Positions 59,267-64,000 of a DNA stretch of 64,000 bases are shown here, one piece after another. The first letter of the stretch is position 1; each line of letters begins with the position of its first letter. The notes below the pieces were generated by a model. It was not told the origin of the DNA and searched no databases. It saw nothing but the letters and a program-made list of their open reading frames with translations. Position numbers and translations under genes: made by a program. The DNA is from Pezizomycotina sp. ARF18 (Eukaryota; Ascomycota), in NCBI GenBank assembly GCA_002224055.1, contig AZLU01000007.1:1-64000 (forward strand), in the 5' to 3' direction.

Positions 59267-60486
59267 TGGCGGTAGTGGTGGCGATAGAAGCTCGGCAGAA
59301 AGGATCTCGACTTGCAAGTCCGAGAGCGGAGTCGAGCGTGCCGAGTTACCCGTCCCCAACCTCGTTCTCTTATGTAAAGAAAAAAGGGAAGACGACAAAC
59401 AATACGAGTTAGCAAACAATAAGAAAGACGAGAATATCTTAACATTTCTATACTGGTGATAGCTAAGCTTGTTAATTAGCAATTGTCGAGAAGTAGTTTC
59501 TTAAGTACTTACTCTCGTCTGTACCATTTCTCGCAGCAACTATCTGACGCCGTAGACAGTTTATAGAATTTTTTTTTTCCGTCGTCGTTAGTTCTCGTCA
59601 GTTGTCTTTGACGGTCGTTGACCATTTAATTGTTTGTCGGACTCTACCCGGACGAGAACGACAATTTATAGCCAACGAGCAAATATTCTTGGCAAAATTT
59701 TAGATAGAATTTTCTTAATATACGATATAGAACTTAAATATATTTAATTCTACGTTACCGACAAATATTCAAATTTTTATCTGAAACTTTAAAATTAGTA
59801 TGGTGCCCGTTGTATTGACGAAAGCACTCTATCATCTACTTCGTACCTATACATTCTCAATGTCGACCACCAAATAGATAATGACGAAGGCCTGCGATCA
59901 TCTTCATAACGTCCCTCCAAGTACTAGTCTGGCTGCTTCGAGTCTACTTTCGTAAACAAACCTACATATAATTTTATTGACAGTACTTCTCACGTAGCGT
60001 GCGAGGGTTTTCATAGCAGTAGGACATTCTAGAAGGAAAGAGGATATGGGGAAGATATCTCCATTACTGTAGATACTTCTTATGGAATCGAGATACTGGC
60101 TACATTGAGTCTCGAGAATAAGAGCTTTACTATTTCTGTATATACCTCTACAGAACATGACGATAGATATTATTAGTACGATGATAGCACTCTACCACCT
60201 GCTTTCATTAAAAAATGCAAAGAGGTGTAATAGTCTCAGCGTTACATCTGACGAAGCTTATAGCATAGAAATCCTCGAATCCGCGAGCTAGTATCATGAA
60301 TTAAATTCTAATGGACTCACGCTTCCACAGTGGACACTCTTATCGCTATAAATTTGAGCTCTGTCAATGAATGGATCTATCTCCCATCCGGCAAAAAATA
60401 TTCTAATTATGATCATTGTTGTCTACATTTCTAACACTCGCTAAAGCTACATTAATAACTCGTGCTAACTTTTGAAACTTCGCAAA
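59267..60486. other. Divergent region between F-box copies 18 and 19
   Basis: The only large head-to-head gap in the right half. It contains an open minus-strand frame at 59904-60158 that I do not recognise. No repeat or regulatory site stands out. Confidence 0.3.
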
Positions 60487-60819
60487 ATGTCGTCAACCCC
60501 CGGTATACTAAAGCTAGCAGATGAGACACTGCTAAATATATTCTCGCGTCTCGAATATAACGACCTCAAGCATTCAGTTCCATTCGTACGTAAACGCTTT
60601 CGCCGTGTGCTCGCTCCGCCGAGCGATGGCAAACCCAGCACCCGGGGATTACCCTCTCTTCCGAGACTTGCCCGTCGATGCATTCGAGCACGAAGACGTT
60701 TATTTCGAACTCCACCCACTCCTCAAGCGCCGCGTCAAAATGACGCACACGATGCATAGCTGCCGAACGGTAAATACCTACCACGCGTAACGCTCGAGCG
60801 TATTAAATGCTGCCCGGTG

Positions 60820-60854
60820 TTAACTGCAGCGGACACCTCGCGCAGGTAACCGAC
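60820..60854. repeat. 35-bp direct repeat, first copy
   Basis: Starts TTAACTGCAGCGGACACC and ends GGTAACCGAC; identical to 61055-61089, 235 bp apart. Confidence 0.9.
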
Positions 60855-61054
60855 GCTTTGAAGAATCCGCCGCAAGCGTGGACGAGCTCTACCGTCGCGG
60901 CGCTTACAGCGAGAACGCGACGAGCCCGGCCGTAACCCACCCGTGGGTTACGCCGGAAATGCAGTATCGCGCCGGCGGCGTTCTTCTCGCCGATATTCGG
61001 CATATCGTGGAGGATGCCGAATTGGACAGGGAACGGTTCTTGGGGCAACCGACT

Positions 61055-61089
61055 TTAACTGCAGCGGACACCTCGCGCAGGTAACCGAC
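61055..61089. repeat. 35-bp direct repeat, second copy
   Basis: Identical to 60820-60854. Confidence 0.9.
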
Positions 61090-61519
61090 TTGAACCTTGG
61101 TGTGGGTGAATTTTAGCTCGAGGTTGTGGCTGGATGAGCGCTGGGATGAGTATGAAAACTTCTATAAGGTTCTGGATAGGCTTAAGGAGAGGTCCGTCAC
61201 GGTTTCTCAGAAGGAGAGTGGCCGGAGTGTGAGTGTTACGCCGAAGAAGGCAATCCTGACGGCATTTGCATTCTAAAGGGGCGCGAAAAGGGTGACGATC
61301 TTTACGGTCTGGCTTTGCCGAAACATTTTCGGTAGCTCATGAGAAGTTTGCAAGGCTGGCAAAACGCTTTCCTCTAAAGCTAACGTGTAATCGATAAAAC
61401 GTTGGATAAGCTTCGTCTCTTGAGATGTTCTATTGGTTTCTCGAGAGTTCGTTCTCAAAGGCTTGTAGTTTGAACGTTCGAAGATGCTTCAAACTACAGT
61501 ACTGCAGTAATTCAATGGG

Positions 61520-61536
61520 TATATATATATATATAT
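61520..61536. repeat. (TA)n microsatellite
   Basis: About eight TA units, between the 3' ends of F-box copy 19 and the MFS gene. Confidence 0.85.
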
Positions 61537-61559
61537 GCATGCAATAGTAAACCAGTATT

Positions 61560-63113
61560 CTAGGCCCTCTCCTCCGAACCACCACCGTTCGCCTGTTCAT
61601 CCGCGTGCTTTTTCTTCTTCACAATCCCCTCGCGTTCTCCGGCAGCCACCTCACCGTAACGCTATATCCCCGCTATCGCAACCATAACAACCCACACCAT
61701 ATGCCCTCCCAATATCTCCGGCCTGTTCGCGCTAAATGCATACAAGCTCGTAAACGCCCACGGACTCACCGCCCTAATCCCGCTTACCAGCGTCAGCGCG
61801 ATCCCGTTCAGCGTCCCTAGCGTCTCCGGACTCGGACTGACGTCATTCAACGCCAGTTGAATCGCCGTAAAACTCATACTAACACCAACTCCAATCGCAA
61901 TCCCCGCCGGTCCTAACGCCCAGAACAGCGGACCGTACGATATGTCGTCAGTGGTATTGTTGCGGTTGTGGTGTACTACTATGAGGTTTAATACCGGCAT
62001 TGCGGCCCAGGAGAGCGGGTGCGCCGCGCCGCAGATGTTCATCACGCCGCCGGTGCCGATGCGGTTTTGTAACGGTGGGAAGACAACGAGCAGCCAGACC
62101 GCTTGCGAGAAGCCGGTTATTGCCATGAATACTGATATTAGGAACGGCGGGAAACCGAGGCCGCCGTGTTGGGTCGGTGAAGTAGAATAGTGGGACTACG
62201 GCGGTGAAGGAGAAGCCGAGCATCATTACGTGGCTGTAGAGGTATAGTACGCGTAATACGCCGGGCGCGCGGAGAAGTTCCATCGTTGAGTGTGGCTTAT
62301 TTGTTTGCTTTGCGGCGTTGGAGGCCGTTGTCGGTGCTTTTGTCTCTTGAACGAATAACTGTGATACGATAGCGGCGCTCAAGCCAATCGAACCCGTAAC
62401 CAACGTCGGTAGAGCGTACGGAAACCGCCTGAAGAACCATATCTCAACAAACTTTCCACCGTACTGTCCCGCCGGATCCGCCAGCGCACCCCGAGCAGCG
62501 GCCCCAGAAATATCCCCACGTTCGGCGAAAGCGCAAACAAGCTAAACGCCCTCGCCTGCGTCTTCTTCGTACTAAGCTCCGATATCATCGTCCTTACCGT
62601 AACAACCGTCCCGCAAACACCCCCGCAAGACAGCGGTACAGTATCATCTCCCACACGCTACTCGCAATCCAAACATCGCCGTCGTAATCGCAACGCCGAA
62701 CAAGGAATAAACGAGTACGGGTTTCCGCCCCCACGAGTCCGCCATTTGCCCCAGAATATCATGACGCACATCTGCGTGGCGCTGAAGAGGGATTCTATGA
62801 GGCCGGAGTAGAAGCCCACGTCGGGTCGCGAAAGGTTGCCGTTCTTTTGGACCATTCGGAGACGAAGGGGAAGATACTGAAAAATGCGATCGGTTCGACG
62901 AGGCGGGCGTAGCAGAGAGAGGATTTGGTTTATGGGAGGGGTTTGTCTTCTTCATCATCATCTTCGTCGTCGTCTTTTGATGTTTCTGGAGGGGGAGGAT
63001 GGTTGTAGCGGTCGGTCGCGGGTGCAATTGGACCAGATGCGAGAGCGGTGTTTCTTCATCGACTGCATCGTCCGACGGCCCCAACGCCGTTCCGTGGTCG
63101 TCTCTTCCGTCAT
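61560..63113 (-). pseudogene. MFS transporter gene, frame-broken
   Basis: The ATG at 63113 gives MTEETTTER, then one frame away GPSDDAVDEETPLSHLVQLH, a typical soluble N terminus. Membrane landmarks follow in order: LVEPIAFFSIFPFVSEMV, RPDVGFYSGLIESLFSATQM, ADSWGRKPVLVYSLFGVAIT (the MFS loop 2-3 motif G..aDr.GRkp), GTVVTVRTMISELSTKKTQA, FSLFALSPNVGIFLGPLLGG, LVTGSIGLSAAIVSQLFVQE, LYLYSHVMMLGFSFTAVVPL, ISVFMAITGFSQAVWLLVVF, LFWALGPAGIAIGVGVSMSF and ALNDVSPSPETLGTLNGIAL, ending GIVKKKKHADEQANGGGSEE at 61560. Twelve-helix layout and wording resemble the fungal YCR023c/ZIF1-like group; the substrate is unknown. About five frame switches, no clear substitution stop. Confidence 0.8.
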
Positions 63114-64000
63114 GGTGATCGATACGAAATAGTCGAATTGTCCTAGTTATATGATGCTAGGAACAAGAACAAATCGACTGGGGATTGAAGGGGACATATG
63201 GAGATTTTATAAGAAAAAAAATTCGTTATACGTTAGTTAGAGTGAGATTACGCGAATCTCCAAAGTAAATTTCCCACTTCCGGCAAGCGGACCGATGCCC
63301 CCTTGTTCCGTTGTGGCGCCGGTAGCCGAAGATCACCGCGTCCAGCCACCAATTGGGAATAAAGCGGAGGAGATCGATAAGCGGAAGCCAATATTCCGGT
63401 TTAACGAAGGAATAAGCACTAGAGATAAACTTGCACAGCTTGATACGCTGGTTCGTGAGTGCGTTGTTTTTCAGCAGTCGTGTATATTGCGGATCCTATG
63501 CAATGTTGAGATCCATAAAAAAGCGTTATTTTTTTTATCGAAATATGGGTGACATCGTTCATTACCTTTATTAACCAAGGGCGGGTCTGTATCGATTTGT
63601 CAAAATGCAACTACTTGCCCCTAGGCAAGGGGAAATAGCCACCGGTTACCGTATAATATGGGCAAATAAGCATCTGCATCTGACCAAGCACTAGCGGTCG
63701 CGGAAGCACCGGTAGATAGAAGACTTTTTTGTTCTCTTTATAAGATTTTTATAATAATTTAAATAAATATATATATAAACACCACCGGTTCTTAGCATCG
63801 CAGTTCTAAGCTACCCAGATTAAGTGACAGATGAGTCTGCTTCGACACACTATAAGATAATTCACGTAGACACGCCCAACAGGAAATTTGAAAGCTAGAT
63901 TGAATATATACAGGACAAGCGACTAAAATAACAAATCGACATCCGTAAGTAAATATACAAGTATACCTGCTTGTACACAATCCTCTAAGGCCCGCCGCCT
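63114..64000. other. Right-end intergenic stretch
   Basis: Upstream of the MFS gene. An open plus-strand frame at 63295-63552 is not recognised. AT-rich to the window end; nothing else supported. Confidence 0.3.

Larger units (their letters stand above)
60487..61276 (+). pseudogene. F-box family copy 19, carrying a 35-bp direct repeat
   Basis: The ATG at 60487 gives MSSTPGILKLADETLLNIFS, then RLEYNDLKHSVPFVRKRFRR and VLAPPSDGKPS, a diverged F-box. Another frame gives GDYPLFRDLPVDAFEHEDVY and FELHPLLKRRVK. Then GAYSENATSPAVTHPWV is the core block near 60905, and the tail SRLWLDERWDEYENFYKVLD, RLKERSVTVSQKESG and VTPKKAILTAFAF ends at TAA 61274-61276. The ADTSRR part is coded by one copy of a 35-bp direct repeat whose other copy lies 235 bp upstream. 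No YEEI segment is readable between the linker and the core. Two or three frameshifts. Confidence 0.8.

Noticed and set aside
59904-60158. Minus-strand open frame as a gene
   Set aside because: No domain, no paralogue, low-complexity AT-rich setting.
63295-63552. Plus-strand open frame as a gene
   Set aside because: No recognisable features; may be chance upstream of the MFS gene.

Overview
The window looks like a repeat-rich, gene-decay region of a filamentous ascomycete (Pezizomycotina) genome, possibly subtelomeric. Three things point there. Two LTR retrotransposons have almost lost their CpA/TpG dinucleotides while TpA is in excess, the footprint of RIP (repeat-induced point mutation), which is known only from fungi. 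The one clear intron is 57 bp, with GTAAGC, GCTAAC and TAG signals. The unique genes belong to families common in fungi: a GT71/MNN1-type mannosyltransferase, A1 aspartic proteases, a lactonohydrolase, an MFS carrier and an F-box family. I cannot name the genus.

Layout. 1-7955: RIP-ruined DNA with a Ty3/gypsy chromovirus fossil, its probable right LTR, and unassigned AT-rich DNA. 8335-22860: nine degenerate copies of one F-box-like family, placed strictly on alternating strands (+ - + - + - + - +), with the mannosyltransferase gene (14919-16404) between copies 5 and 6. 24374-31000: three tandem decayed A1 aspartic protease genes. 31000-35328: decayed DNA with one clear F-box remnant. 35334-40240: a Ty1/copia fossil with both LTRs and a 5-bp target duplication, sitting in an F-box copy. 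40413-46600: a single-pass membrane protein remnant, a secreted Cys-rich protein remnant and an F-box fragment. 46741-61276: more F-box copies, nearly all on the minus strand, interleaved with a solo LTR of the same copia family, a ZZ-zinc-finger gene and a lactonohydrolase gene. 61560-63113: an MFS transporter gene.

The F-box family is the main feature. About 18 copies are recognisable. Each has an N-terminal F-box (type LPPELWLEIF..LDY.TL), a linker with ALFRDYP and ELHPLL, a YEEI..F segment, a very conserved block read as ENATSPAVR, a V.V.DVM segment with a Trp, and a basic or acidic tail. An F-box suggests Skp1 binding in an SCF ubiquitin ligase; the rest of the protein has no name I know and may be the substrate-binding part.

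Almost no gene here has one uninterrupted frame. Even the well-conserved single-copy genes (mannosyltransferase, lactonohydrolase, MFS, ZZ protein) switch frame several times with few or no in-frame substitution stops. Either the region is a gene graveyard or the assembly carries many single-base indel errors. The F-box copies also carry substitution stops and deletions, so many of them are probably real pseudogenes. This doubt touches every gene call below.
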